Source of the DNA: an uncultured Bacillota bacterium
GTDB taxonomy: Bacteria > Bacillota_I > Bacilli_A > Erysipelotrichales > Erysipelotrichaceae
Assembly (NCBI GenBank): GCA_937919165.1
Contig: CALFPO010000074.1
Coordinates: 1-55,799, forward strand
Direction: 5' to 3'
Length of the DNA: 55,799 nt
In this document: piece by piece, positions 1 through 6,507 of the stretch
How positions within the stretch are numbered: position 1 is the stretch's first letter
Layout of the letters: each line of letters begins with the position of its first letter
The notes under the pieces: model-generated
What the model saw: only the letters and a program-made list of their open reading frames with translations
Databases searched by the model: none
Told to the model about the DNA's origin: nothing
Position numbers and translations under genes: made by a program

Positions 1-15
1 GAAGTAAGCTTATTC

Positions 16-39
16 CCACTTGTACAACAAGTGGTTTTA
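16..39 (+). terminator. Rho-independent terminator of an upstream plus-strand gene
   Basis: Seven-base-pair stem CCACTTG (16-22) and CAAGTGG (28-34) with a 5-nt loop, followed by TTTTATT. It reads on the plus strand, so it most likely ends a gene lying to the left of the window. Confidence 0.6.
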
Positions 40-57
40 TTGTCTTTAGGACAAATA

Positions 58-86
58 AAAACAAGGTTACAATGTAACCTTGTTTT
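58..86 (-). terminator. Terminator hairpin at the end of the ECF S-component operon
   Basis: Perfect 13-bp inverted repeat (58-70 and 74-86) with a 3-nt loop. Its A/T-rich arms give a U-tract on the minus strand. It overlaps the stop codon of the ECF gene (85-87). It closes the minus-strand operon MBL-PHP-argS-ECF and, with the hairpin at 16-39, separates it from the left-hand neighbour. Confidence 0.7.
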
Positions 87-594
87 AGTATATTCTTCTT
101 GCGTTCACCACTAGAATCGGTATAAGTATGATTTGTATCATGATTCCTGGCAGACATGTGACAAATGCCGATGATAGCCATATTGACAGTGAGTATTCTC
201 CAGCCTTGAAGAATAGGCAGTTCATGATTCCATAAGCCATTCTTGCCATAAGCATCGATATAATCAATACCGCATATGTCTTGATGATGCTGTTTCTGAT
301 TTTCAGATATCTATTCAGCAGACTGGCAGAAAGTCCATATGTACCAAGCTCGACAATCATCTGTCCAAGCACGGCGGTGGTCGGCATCTGGAAGATGATA
401 TGCGACACCAGCGGACACAATATGCCAACTATAAATGCATATATGGGTGATACAAAGTAAGCGCCAAAGATTACCGGCATATGCATGGGCAGAAAGATGC
501 TTCCTGCATTAGGCACCATATGGAAAGCCTGAGGCAGAATGATGCCTAAGGCCAAGGACATTGCCGATATGGTCAACTGCCTTGTGCTTTTCAT
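85..594 (-). CDS. ECF transporter S-component, substrate unknown
   Basis: A 169-residue, very hydrophobic protein with about five to six predicted membrane helices. It has the layout of the substrate-binding S-components of energy-coupling-factor vitamin transporters: a short basic N-terminus (MKSTRQLTI), then SALG/LALG-like small-residue helix faces used to dock on EcfT. Residues around IFLPMHMPVIFGAYFV resemble the PF12822-type family. The shared EcfA/A'/T module is not in this window, as is usual for group II systems. The gene starts 3 nt after the argS stop, so it is the last gene of that operon. Substrate cannot be assigned from sequence alone, and the argS linkage is weak evidence for any amino-acid-related ligand. 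Confidence 0.8.
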   Translation of the reverse strand: MKSTRQLTISAMSLALGIILPQAFHMVPNAGSIFLPMHMPVIFGAYFVSPIYAFIVGILCPLVSHIIFQMPTTAVLGQMIVELGTYGLSASLLNRYLKIRNSIIKTYAVLIISMLMARMAYGIMNCLFFKAGEYSLSIWLSSAFVTCLPGIMIQIILIPILVVNARRIY

Positions 595-597
595 TTT

Positions 598-2247
598 TTA
601 TTTCTCCATATGTTCAGGTGCGCTTACGCCCAGAAGATCGAAAGCGTTCTTCAGGGTGATCTGCGTAGCCTTGGTCAAAGCCAGACGCTGAGCCATCAGT
701 TCAGGATTCTCTGGATCGATGATCTTGCAGCTGCCATAGAATGAGTGGAAGCACTGAGCGATCTTCTGGATATAGTTGCAGATCTTGTTTGGCATTCTGG
801 TAACAGCCGCATCCGCAACAACTTCTGTGAAGGTCGAAACCTGCTTGAGCAGTTCTGTCTCCTTCTCATGAGTCAGAAGATCATAGCTATCACGAGTCTC
901 GATGGTCTGATCCTTGAGCACTGAACAGATACGTGCATATGCATATTGTGCATAGTATACAGGGTTATCCATGGACTTGGTTCTGGCTAATGCCAGATCG
1001 AAATCCATATGGGTATCCAAAGCCTTTGACAGGAAAGAATAACGGGTGCAGTCTACACCAATGTCATCTATAAGCTCTCTTAAGGTAATCGCATTTCCGG
1101 TACGTTTGGACATCTTGACCTCAACGCCATTCTCTACCATTCTTACCATCTGGCAGATGTCGACCTGAAGGTTCTCTCTTGGATAGCCTAAAGCTTCCAT
1201 GGCAGCCTTCATTCTAGGAATGTATCCGTGATGGTCAGCACCCCAGATATTGACCAGACGATCATATCCACGATCGTATTTGTACATATGGTTGGCGATA
1301 TCAGGTGTCATGTATGTGTAGTAGCCATCAGACTTCTTCAGTACACGGTCCTTGTCGTCGCCATATTCGGTAGCCTTGAACCAGATGGCGCCATCCTGTT
1401 CATATAGGAGATTCATGGACTTCATCTTCTCGACAGCCTGGTCGACCATGCCCTGGCCAACGATCCACAATTCTGAGATCCATGAATCGAATTCGCAGCC
1501 ATAATATTTCAGATCTTCCTTGATTCTGTCGAGTTCCTTCTTCTTGCCCAGTTCCTTGAAGGCTTCGATTGCTTCCTCTTCTGGAACATTGAGCCATCTG
1601 TCGCCATCGCTTTCCTTGATTTCTTTGGCGATCTCAATGATGTCAGGTCCATGGTATCCATCTTCCGGCAAGGTGAAATCCAAGCCGAACAGTTCTCTAT
1701 ATCTTCCAAGCAATGACTTGCCAAGATTCAGTATCTGGGCGCCGGCATCGTTGATGTAGTATTCTCTGGTGGCCTTGAAGCCAGCCTTATTCATGATTCT
1801 GACGCAGCTATCTCCCCATACGGCACCACGGGCATGTCCGCAATGCAGAGGACCGGTAGGATTGGCAGATACATACTCTTCCAGTACCTTTATGCCCTTG
1901 CCGACATCGCTAGAACCATAGTTGTCGCCTTCTTCGATGACAACATTGATCGTATTGGCGATGACATTCTTCTTAATCCAGAAATTGATGAAGCCTGGTC
2001 CGGCTATATCGATGCTTTCGATGTCTGAACATCTCTGCAGCAGCTCTTCTTTAAATTCCTGGGCAATATCCTGAGGCTTTCTGCCCAGCTTCTTGGTGAG
2101 ACGCATCGCAATATTGGTCGAATAGTCGCCATTGGACTTATCCTTAGGCATCTCGATCATGATCATGCCCTCTTCTGGCTCAAGCGCAAATCTCTCCTTG
2201 ACTATCTCCCCTATGCAGGCGGTTAGCTTGTTTTCAATGTTGTTCAT
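598..2247 (-). CDS. argS: Arginyl-tRNA synthetase
   Basis: A 549-residue class I aminoacyl-tRNA synthetase that charges tRNA-Arg with arginine in the cytoplasm. Visible parts are the N-terminal Add-1 domain (about residues 1-110), the HIGH signature as HCGH at 135-138 (in NPTGPLHCGHARGA), the KMSK signature near residue 380 (VKMSKRTGN), and a C-terminal DALR anticodon-binding helical domain rich in the expected PVYYAQYAYARI segment. Length is normal for a bacterial ArgS. It lies between a PHP phosphatase upstream and an ECF S-component downstream with very short gaps, so all are likely co-transcribed. No T-box leader is visible upstream. Confidence 0.97.
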   Translation of the reverse strand: MNNIENKLTACIGEIVKERFALEPEEGMIMIEMPKDKSNGDYSTNIAMRLTKKLGRKPQDIAQEFKEELLQRCSDIESIDIAGPGFINFWIKKNVIANTINVVIEEGDNYGSSDVGKGIKVLEEYVSANPTGPLHCGHARGAVWGDSCVRIMNKAGFKATREYYINDAGAQILNLGKSLLGRYRELFGLDFTLPEDGYHGPDIIEIAKEIKESDGDRWLNVPEEEAIEAFKELGKKKELDRIKEDLKYYGCEFDSWISELWIVGQGMVDQAVEKMKSMNLLYEQDGAIWFKATEYGDDKDRVLKKSDGYYTYMTPDIANHMYKYDRGYDRLVNIWGADHHGYIPRMKAAMEALGYPRENLQVDICQMVRMVENGVEVKMSKRTGNAITLRELIDDIGVDCTRYSFLSKALDTHMDFDLALARTKSMDNPVYYAQYAYARICSVLKDQTIETRDSYDLLTHEKETELLKQVSTFTEVVADAAVTRMPNKICNYIQKIAQCFHSFYGSCKIIDPENPELMAQRLALTKATQITLKNAFDLLGVSAPEHMEK

Positions 2248-2264
2248 ACTGACCTCCGATATAT

Positions 2265-2984
2265 CTACTCTTCAATTGTAAAGTATTCTTTGAATAATTC
2301 TTCGTTATAGTTAAGCACCAGTTCATCAGGGAAATTCACTTCCTTTAGAAGCTTCTCAGCATTGGTGAACTCTCCTACCTCATACAGAATATGGGCATCA
2401 GAGTTGATGATGATTGGCTGCTTGTATTTGACGCTTAGATCAAGGACTTCCTTGAGGTTCTTCCTTACATCCTTGCGGAAGGTATTCTCTCTAAGCGATG
2501 AGTTGTTGAGCTCGATAAGCTTATGGGTATCGTGAGCCTTGGCTACAAGCTTCTCGAAGTCTGCGGGATACATGCCGTCATCAATGTGTCCCAGGATCTT
2601 GATGAAGTCATAGTCCATGGCATTAAGATAACAGTTGGTGATGGTTTCTTTATCCATCTCGCCATGATAGGCATAGGCATGGAATGATGCGATGCCATAG
2701 TCGAGATTCTTGGTTTTGACTCCAGCTGGATCAATGAGTCCATTCTCCAGAATATTGAACTCACAGCCTCTGAATACATATACTCCATCTATCCATCTTG
2801 GGCAACGGGTAATAGCACTGAAGGCAAAACTCATGGCTCCTACGCCATAGTCGTCAGGCTGATGCTCACTGATGCCATAATACTTCAATCCAGCTTTTCT
2901 GGCGGCATCGATATTCTCCGTCATTGACGAATACGCATGTCTCGACAAAACGGAATGGGTGTGCAGATCACATATAGGCTTCAT
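2265..2984 (-). CDS. PHP-domain phosphatase, YcdX/HisK-like
   Basis: A 239-residue protein of the polymerase-and-histidinol-phosphatase (PHP) superfamily, metal-dependent phosphoesterases. Metal-binding motifs seen are the N-terminal DLHTHSVLSRHAY, the SEHQ box (residues about 38-41), a central FHAYAYHGE stretch, the GHID motif and the C-terminal NSDAH. The short single-domain architecture fits YcdX-type phosphatases better than full histidinol phosphatase, and there are no other histidine-biosynthesis genes nearby. Its start overlaps the stop of the upstream MBL-fold gene by 4 nt (ATGA), indicating translational coupling. The physiological substrate is unknown. Confidence 0.85.
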   Translation of the reverse strand: MKPICDLHTHSVLSRHAYSSMTENIDAARKAGLKYYGISEHQPDDYGVGAMSFAFSAITRCPRWIDGVYVFRGCEFNILENGLIDPAGVKTKNLDYGIASFHAYAYHGEMDKETITNCYLNAMDYDFIKILGHIDDGMYPADFEKLVAKAHDTHKLIELNNSSLRENTFRKDVRKNLKEVLDLSVKYKQPIIINSDAHILYEVGEFTNAEKLLKEVNFPDELVLNYNEELFKEYFTIEE

Positions 2985-3718
2985 AATCTTCCTTTCTTGT
3001 ACTCATATGTGTTTCCATCTTCAGGAACCAGAAATCTGTGTTCCATCGTATTAGCCATCTCTTTGGCCTTGTCAGACATATGAGTCACAATAATATCTTT
3101 CTTGTATCTATCTTCGTAGTACTTAATGTCATTGACACATAGGTGCGATTCATTCTCTTGTGTGCCTGTCATCTCAAGGATTGCAACATCGCATCTTTCG
3201 ATCATCGCATCTAGATTGTCGCATCTTCCCGTATCGCCAGATACCGCCACGACAAGTCCATCCTTCTTGACAAGGAAGCCGTAAGCAGACATGCCATTGT
3301 GCACCATCTTGTATGCCTCAACGTCATATCCCTTGATATCCTCAAGCTCATCGAGCGATTTGAAGTTCACCTTAGCTCTATCAATCAGATTGCTGAACTC
3401 ATCATATATGTCCGCAAAGCATATCCTGCAAAGCTCATATACAGCTTCTTCAAGTCCCTCTGGTCCATATATGTCAAGCTTTCTATCGACACCAGCGAAA
3501 GCTCTGCACATGATTAACTCCAGCACATCAGAGAAGTGGTCGCCATGGAGGTGGGTCACAAGCAATGCCTCTATCCTTCCAAGATCGATTCCCTGCTTCA
3601 GCATGGCCTTAACAACGCCATTTCCGCAGTCAATCAATAAAGCATCGTCCATAAGGACTGATGCGTTATTGGAGGCGCTCGATATGTTTCCTGTCCCTAT
3701 AAGCCTGATTCTTGTCAT
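2981..3718 (-). CDS. MBL-fold metallo-hydrolase, RNase Z-like
   Basis: A 245-residue metallo-beta-lactamase-fold hydrolase. The dinuclear metal motif THLHGDH is at residues 55-61. Further metal ligands fit the SGDTGRCDN segment and VTHMS near the C-terminus. The N-terminal RLIGTGNISSASNNAS loop is typical of the RNase Z / BN-type subgroup that uses phosphodiester substrates, but the length (RNase Z is about 300 residues) and the missing exosite arm argue against a true tRNase Z. It is the first gene of a four-gene operon with a good promoter just upstream and an RBS (GGGAG) 3-4 nt before the ATG. A general phosphodiesterase or nuclease role is likely, but the substrate is unknown. Confidence 0.8.
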   Translation of the reverse strand: MTRIRLIGTGNISSASNNASVLMDDALLIDCGNGVVKAMLKQGIDLGRIEALLVTHLHGDHFSDVLELIMCRAFAGVDRKLDIYGPEGLEEAVYELCRICFADIYDEFSNLIDRAKVNFKSLDELEDIKGYDVEAYKMVHNGMSAYGFLVKKDGLVVAVSGDTGRCDNLDAMIERCDVAILEMTGTQENESHLCVNDIKYYEDRYKKDIIVTHMSDKAKEMANTMEHRFLVPEDGNTYEYKKGRL

Positions 3719-3732
3719 AGCTCCCGCATAAC

Positions 3733-3761
3733 ATTATACTTTTTTTGCCCGCATTAGACAA
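3733..3761 (-). promoter_or_regulatory. Promoter of the MBL-PHP-argS-ECF operon
   Basis: On the minus strand TTGTCT (3756-3761) and TATAAT (3733-3738) are separated by exactly 17 bp. The MBL gene starts 14 nt after the -10 element. The heptamer ATGCGGG occurs on both sides of the -10 hexamer as a direct repeat, possibly by chance. Confidence 0.65.
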
Positions 3762-3763
3762 AG

Positions 3764-3789
3764 ACGGCATACCTATATCAGTATGCCGT
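3764..3789 (-). terminator. Probable terminator of the peptide deformylase gene
   Basis: Perfect 9-bp stem ACGGCATAC (3764-3772) and GTATGCCGT (3781-3789) with an 8-nt loop that contains the def stop codon. The following minus-strand sequence is only moderately U-rich (TCTTTGTCT), so termination may be incomplete. Confidence 0.5.
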
Positions 3790-4192
3790 TAGTATGATCT
3801 ATCTCATGCTGGATTATCTCAGACACAAAGCCCTCATATCTGTCCTTTTTCTTCTCGAACATGATATTCTGGTATGCAACCGTGATCTTCCTGTATCTTT
3901 TGGTTTTTCTTGTCCCCGAAAGGCTCAGGCAACCCTCTTCTGCCTCATACTCATCTTCCTTGGATATGATGACAGGATTGAACATCACCATAGGAATTCC
4001 GTTGTTGTCGAAAACGATGACATTCTTTCTGATGCCGATCATATTGGCAGCCATGCCTACGCATCTGTCTCTGTTTGCCAGCAAGGTATCAATCAGATCC
4101 CTGGCAACATAGACATCATCTTTTGTGGCCATCTCTGACTTCTGAGCCAGAAACAGCGGATCATGGACAATATTTTTGATCATATATTTCAT
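3773..4192 (-). CDS. Short peptide deformylase-like protein with altered motif 1
   Basis: A 139-residue member of the peptide deformylase family, which removes the formyl group from nascent N-formylmethionine. The metal site is intact: EGCLS at 86-90 supplies the cysteine and HEIDH at 129-133 the two histidines and the general base. Motif 1, normally G-x-G-x-A-A-x-Q, reads C-V-G-M-A-A-N-M at 44-51, so the oxyanion-stabilising Gln is Met. The protein also stops only six residues after the HEIDH box, lacking the usual C-terminal helix and tail of 165-190-residue enzymes. It may be a secondary deformylase or a divergent hydrolase. It is transcribed divergently from the neighbouring PHP gene. Confidence 0.85.
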   Translation of the reverse strand: MKYMIKNIVHDPLFLAQKSEMATKDDVYVARDLIDTLLANRDRCVGMAANMIGIRKNVIVFDNNGIPMVMFNPVIISKEDEYEAEEGCLSLSGTRKTKRYRKITVAYQNIMFEKKKDRYEGFVSEIIQHEIDHTNGILI

Positions 4193-4227
4193 ATATATAG
4201 TAACAAAATGGTAACATTATAGAGTAT

Positions 4228-5016
4228 ATGATCGACCTGCATATCCATTCAACATATAGCGACGGATCTTCCACCATTGAAGAGATACTCGAAAAGGCGG
4301 AAGCTTTAGGCTTGAAGCAGATAGCCATAACCGACCACAATGTTCTAGAAGGTTCCATTAAGGCTAAGCCTCTCAGCAAGACCGATTTCATTATCGGAAC
4401 TGAGCTTTCAGTTGGCTACAGCAAGTGTGAAGTGCATCTTCTTGCCTATTTTCCAAAAGAATCAGACTACAAGAATGTGCTGTTCATCCTCAAGGAAAGC
4501 GAAGCCTTCAAGACCATCGCTCATATGGAAATGATCGAAAGGCTCAATGAACAAGGCATCGATATCACCCTTCCGGAAGTAAAAAGCTTTGCGCACGGAA
4601 CCGTCAACCGTGTCCATATCTGCAATGCCATGATGAAAAAAGGATATATCCATTCAGTCCAGGAAGGTTTCGAAAAGTATGTCGGAGACCATTGCCCCGC
4701 CTATGTCGAAAGAAAGGTCGTCACTCTGGAAGAAGCCTGCGAAGCCATACATAAAGACAACGGCATCGCCGTCATCGCTCATCCATATGAATATGATGCA
4801 TTAGAGCCTATCGACAGTTTCCTTGAAGAGATAGTAGACATGATAGATGGAATCGAATGCTTCCATCCAAGCGCTACCCCTTCCCAAAGGCTTCACCTGA
4901 AGCAAATCGCTGAATCGCATAATAAAATAGTCACTGGCGGCAGTGACTATCATGGCTCAAACAAGCCAGACATATCTCTCAACATGATGGAAGTAGAAGA
5001 TAGATATTCTATCTAA
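4228..5016 (+). CDS. PHP-domain phosphoesterase, RNase AM/YciV-like
   Basis: A 262-residue PHP-superfamily enzyme. The trinuclear metal motifs are all present: DLHIHSTYSDG at the N-terminus, ITDHNVLEG (about 34-42), GTELSVGY, AHPYEYD in the last third, and GGSDYHG near the C-terminus. This set and length match the YciV/TrpH family of 3',5'-nucleoside bisphosphate phosphatases and 5'-3' RNases. The start has no Shine-Dalgarno sequence. A CATTAT/TTATAG-type -10 element lies 5-7 nt before the ATG, suggesting a leaderless message. The stop codon overlaps the stop of the convergent membrane-protein gene, and its terminator lies inside that gene. Confidence 0.87.
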   Translation: MIDLHIHSTYSDGSSTIEEILEKAEALGLKQIAITDHNVLEGSIKAKPLSKTDFIIGTELSVGYSKCEVHLLAYFPKESDYKNVLFILKESEAFKTIAHMEMIERLNEQGIDITLPEVKSFAHGTVNRVHICNAMMKKGYIHSVQEGFEKYVGDHCPAYVERKVVTLEEACEAIHKDNGIAVIAHPYEYDALEPIDSFLEEIVDMIDGIECFHPSATPSQRLHLKQIAESHNKIVTGGSDYHGSNKPDISLNMMEVEDRYSI

Positions 5017-6302
5017 TCCTTCATGAAATCATCGAAATCGCTGAATATATCGTCTATGGCATCCATATGGATGTCTTTTTCTTTATCTTTTATCTCAGGT
5101 GCTTCATTCATATTGTCCAGCTTCAGCTCCTGCGTATTCATGGCATTGAAGCTTTCGATCATGTCATTGATGCCATTATTCTCCTGTGCTGTAATCTCAT
5201 CTTCAAATACAGAATCTAAATCTCCCAATACAGCATCAAGATCGATGCTAGGCTTAACTGTCTTGATCTCTTCTATCTTAGGTGTCTCATCAATCGTTTC
5301 AGGTTCAGCTACCAGAATCTCTTCTTTCTCAATGACTGCATCATTCGCTGCAGGAATCACATCAGGAATCTGTTGCGTAATCACATCATCGCTCATCAAT
5401 GCGCTTTCGATCTGTTCCTCTACAGAAGCTTCCTCTATTGGTTTGTTCTTGACTGATTTTGCCTTGAGCTTGGCTACAGCCTTCTCCATCTTCTTTCTGC
5501 TTGCTTCAACGACAAACATGATGATTGCAGCCGCAAAACACAGTATGCCCGCTATCGCAAAGGTTATGGCTCTGTTGTTGGCCTCCCTTTGCTGGACATA
5601 AATCCTATCAATGACACCATTTATATATTCGGCTCTGCTGTCTCTTGTATCCTTTATGGATCTTTGGAACAAATCAATATTTTCAAAGACTCTATCCTTA
5701 TACTGCATATAGGTCATATCAAGATCGCTGATCATGTAATCGTTCAATATGACATAAGCCTTATCCAGACACTCTTCTTCGCTTAATTCCTTATCCTCTT
5801 CCTTGAACAAGTCGTTAATGAATAGTCCATCATATAATTCTGTTTCGTATCCTTTGCAAGCCAAAGTCAGGGCATAGTATTCAATGGACATCATCATCCG
5901 TGAATCTTCCATGATGCTATAGAAATAGGTATCGCAATCGCTGCTATAGTCTCCTTCAAGATACAGCTCATAGGCATGATCCTTATGCATGCCACCTTCT
6001 TTTGGAAAATCTTCATTGTATGGATCTGATGCCTCAGAAAGATATTTATATATGTTGTCGTCATTTCCGCTTGTAACAAAAAGGATAGCATTCTCCGATA
6101 ATGTGTTGATTCCATAAGAGAGATCGCTGATCATATCGCTGCTGCCGCTGTATGAAAAGTTGACCTCAGCAAGTCTATCATTATTCTCTTGGATGATACT
6201 CTCATACGATCCGCTTTCCCTAAAGCCCAATACGGCAATCGCAATCAGCACTATTGAAACAAACAACAGAACATACTTTAATAATTTTTTGAACATATAC
6301 AT
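5013..6302 (-). CDS. Two-helix membrane protein with acidic cytoplasmic tail, unknown function
   Basis: About 429 residues from the ATG at 6300-6302 (another in-frame ATG follows at 6294-6296). The ORF is open further upstream, but TATAAT at 6307-6312 makes a longer protein unlikely. An N-terminal helix (LLKYVLLFVSIVLIAIAVLGF) is followed by about 230 mostly helical, presumably extracellular residues, a second helix (TFAIAGILCFAAAIIMFVV), and a long, highly acidic, low-complexity cytoplasmic tail ending FDDFMKD. The topology resembles a sensor or receptor-like membrane protein without a recognisable output domain. I do not recognise a family. It is convergent with the PHP gene, with stop codons overlapping by 3 nt. 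Confidence 0.75.
   Translation of the reverse strand: MYMFKKLLKYVLLFVSIVLIAIAVLGFRESGSYESIIQENNDRLAEVNFSYSGSSDMISDLSYGINTLSENAILFVTSGNDDNIYKYLSEASDPYNEDFPKEGGMHKDHAYELYLEGDYSSDCDTYFYSIMEDSRMMMSIEYYALTLACKGYETELYDGLFINDLFKEEDKELSEEECLDKAYVILNDYMISDLDMTYMQYKDRVFENIDLFQRSIKDTRDSRAEYINGVIDRIYVQQREANNRAITFAIAGILCFAAAIIMFVVEASRKKMEKAVAKLKAKSVKNKPIEEASVEEQIESALMSDDVITQQIPDVIPAANDAVIEKEEILVAEPETIDETPKIEEIKTVKPSIDLDAVLGDLDSVFEDEITAQENNGINDMIESFNAMNTQELKLDNMNEAPEIKDKEKDIHMDAIDDIFSDFDDFMKD
5058..5085 (+). terminator. Terminator of the PHP gene, embedded in the opposing coding sequence
   Basis: GGCATCC (5058-5064), a 4-nt loop ATAT, and GGATGTC (5069-5075) form a 7-bp stem with one G-U pair, followed by TTTTTCTTT. 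It reads on the plus strand 42 nt past the PHP stop codon and lies wholly within the C-terminal coding region of the convergent membrane-protein gene. Confidence 0.65.
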
Positions 6303-6426
6303 TTCTATTATACCCGCTATCGTCATATAGGTGAAAGGAGCAGTTATCAATGACTAAGAGGCAATTCTGTTGCTCTATAAAACTGTTTTTGCCATTTGAG
6401 GCATAATCATCATTTCTCTTTGGCAA

Positions 6427-6460
6427 TTAAAAAAGGAGCCAGTTTGTGCGCCAGCTCCTT
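6427..6460 (-). terminator. Terminator of the VWA/CnaB adhesin gene
   Basis: AAGGAGC (6433-6439) pairs with GCTCCTT (6454-6460). On the minus strand the stem is followed by a run of six U residues. It lies about 47 nt past the adhesin stop codon. Confidence 0.75.
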
Positions 6461-6507
6461 GTCTTTAACTGTTCTAAGCTAAAGCAAATCTGATTGCTTG
6501 CTAATTA

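Noticed and set aside
1520..1759. Plus-strand open frames over argS, and similar antisense frames throughout the window
   Set aside because: They mirror strongly coding genes, have no RBS and no family resemblance, and are shadows.
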